In this document: positions 63,318 through 64,000 of the stretch, piece after piece
How the letters are laid out: every line of letters starts with the position of its first letter
Numbering within the stretch: the first letter of the stretch is position 1
Origin: CAIPAT01 sp041665605
GTDB taxonomy: Bacteria; Verrucomicrobiota; Lentisphaeria; Victivallales; Victivallaceae
Assembly (NCBI GenBank): GCA_041665605.1
Contig: JBAYIO010000010.1
Location: 1-64,000, forward strand
Length of the DNA stretch: 64,000 bases
Reading direction: 5' to 3'
Notes under the pieces: generated by a model
What the model was told of the DNA's origin: nothing
The model's input: the letters and a program-made list of their open reading frames with translations, nothing else
Database searches by the model: none
Made by a program: the position numbers and the translations under genes

Positions 63318-64000
63318 TTATTTATGTTTGTAATTAATAATGATCTGTTTAATATCTTCAATGTCTTTAACAATCTGGGTTTTCAGCATGGCGCCGTTCA
63401 GGAAGCACCTTTCCTCTCTGAGATACTGGAGCAGTTCCACTTCGATTGACGCGCCGTAAAGATTGCGGTCGAAACCGATAATATGCACTTCAAAGCGTTT
63501 ATTTTTGTCTTCCGGGCGGTTGTAGGTGGGGGAAATTCCAATATTGACCGCCGCCGGATAGCGCCCGCCGTCGACAATGGCGGACGCGGCATATACGCCG
63601 TCGGGCGGCAGAATGCCGTAAGTGATTTTAAGATTCGCGGTCGGATGCGCCAGCTCCGGCCCCGCCACATGATAGCCTTTTTCCACGATGCCGCAAAGAC
63701 TGTAGGGGCGGCCCAGCATTTCTCCGGCCTTGGCCAGCAGGCCGGAAGAGATCGCGCGGCGGATGGAGGTGCTGCTGACAATCGAGTCGCCGATGACAAG
63801 TTCATCCACCGCCTTGAAATCGAAGTGGCCCCGGTCGGCAAAATTGTGCAGGACGGAACTGCCGCCCGAGCCGCCGGCGCCGAAACGCCACTTGCTGCCG
63901 ACGCAGATTCCGCGGATATTGACCTGCGATGAATGCAGGCAGTTCCTGATGAATTCCTCCGGGGACTGCGCGGCAAATTCCCGGGAAAAGGGAATCGTGA
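63318..64000 (-). CDS. ribF: Bifunctional riboflavin kinase/FAD synthetase (5' end beyond window)
   Basis: The minus strand is open from the TTA stop at 63318-63320 to the window edge, about 227 codons. The FAD synthetase part shows IPFSREFAAQSPEEFI, VGSKWRFGAGG and STSIRRAI (the SSTxIR motif); the riboflavin kinase part shows LGRPYSLCGIVEKGYH, HPTANL, DGVYAA and NIGISPTYN. It converts riboflavin to FMN and FAD. The N-terminal nucleotide-binding motif lies outside the window. The MerR-like gene follows on the same strand. Confidence 0.93.
   Translation of the reverse strand, partial: TIPFSREFAAQSPEEFIRNCLHSSQVNIRGICVGSKWRFGAGGSGGSSVLHNFADRGHFDFKAVDELVIGDSIVSSTSIRRAISSGLLAKAGEMLGRPYSLCGIVEKGYHVAGPELAHPTANLKITYGILPPDGVYAASAIVDGGRYPAAVNIGISPTYNRPEDKNKRFEVHIIGFDRNLYGASIEVELLQYLREERCFLNGAMLKTQIVKDIEDIKQIIINYKHK

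Overview
The window looks like a chromosome segment from a Lentisphaerae/Victivallales-type bacterium (PVC group). This is inferred from several things together: four proteins with the prepilin-type N-terminus so abundant in that group, very large secreted glycan-active proteins of the DUF4434, DUF4838, GHL15, TIGR03790 and GH20-like kinds, hybrid GntR/LacI regulators, and no SusC/SusD pairs. No rRNA, tRNA or CRISPR array was seen.

Layout. 1-7.3 kb: a phage terminase large-subunit gene running off the left edge, then a GntR/LacI-type regulator, a DUF4434 protein, a prepilin-like protein and a 1,021-aa secreted hydrolase-like protein, then a truncated terminase copy. 7.3-25 kb: a second regulator, a second prepilin-like protein, a 1,349-aa GH20-like protein, a LamG paralogue of its C-terminus, a GHL15-like protein with two repeated binding domains, a TIGR03790/CARDB giant, and (minus strand) a 1,001-aa C25-like/FN3/CBM9-like protein. 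25-30.4 kb: a 2-oxoacid:ferredoxin oxidoreductase operon (ferredoxin, alpha, fused beta-gamma), hisF and malic enzyme. 30.4-37.2 kb: a terminase-small-like gene with a periodic palindromic tail, a third GntR/LacI regulator, a third prepilin-like protein, a DUF4838 protein and a Gfo/Idh/MocA oxidoreductase. 37.2-43.2 kb (minus): MFS transporter, atypical Ser/Thr kinase, clpX, clpP, tig. 43.4-52 kb (plus): FHA protein, ftsH, DUF167, alpha/beta hydrolase, CBS protein, and a MoxR/DUF58/membrane/VWA operon. 52-57 kb (minus): fucI, an HlyD adaptor and an MsbA-like ABC exporter. 57-62 kb: a 30-aa ORF, and a ROK regulator plus secreted hydrolase (minus) divergent from a fourth prepilin-like gene. 62-64 kb: a membrane-anchored MerR-HTH coiled-coil protein and ribF, cut by the right edge.

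How the parts work together. The accessory half is built from repeated cassettes: sugar-type regulator, then prepilin-like protein, then one or more large secreted carbohydrate-active proteins. They resemble glycan-utilisation loci in which a pseudopilin-like protein takes the place usually held by SusC/D; that role is inference. Three of the regulators are preceded by a divergent terminase gene or remnant, and the terminase leaders share sequence. The strongest candidates for something undescribed are this repeated terminase/regulator junction, the 75-78-bp-period palindromic repeat in the terminase-small gene, and the regulator-pseudopilin-hydrolase cassette itself. Assignments come from reading motifs by eye; no database search was possible.
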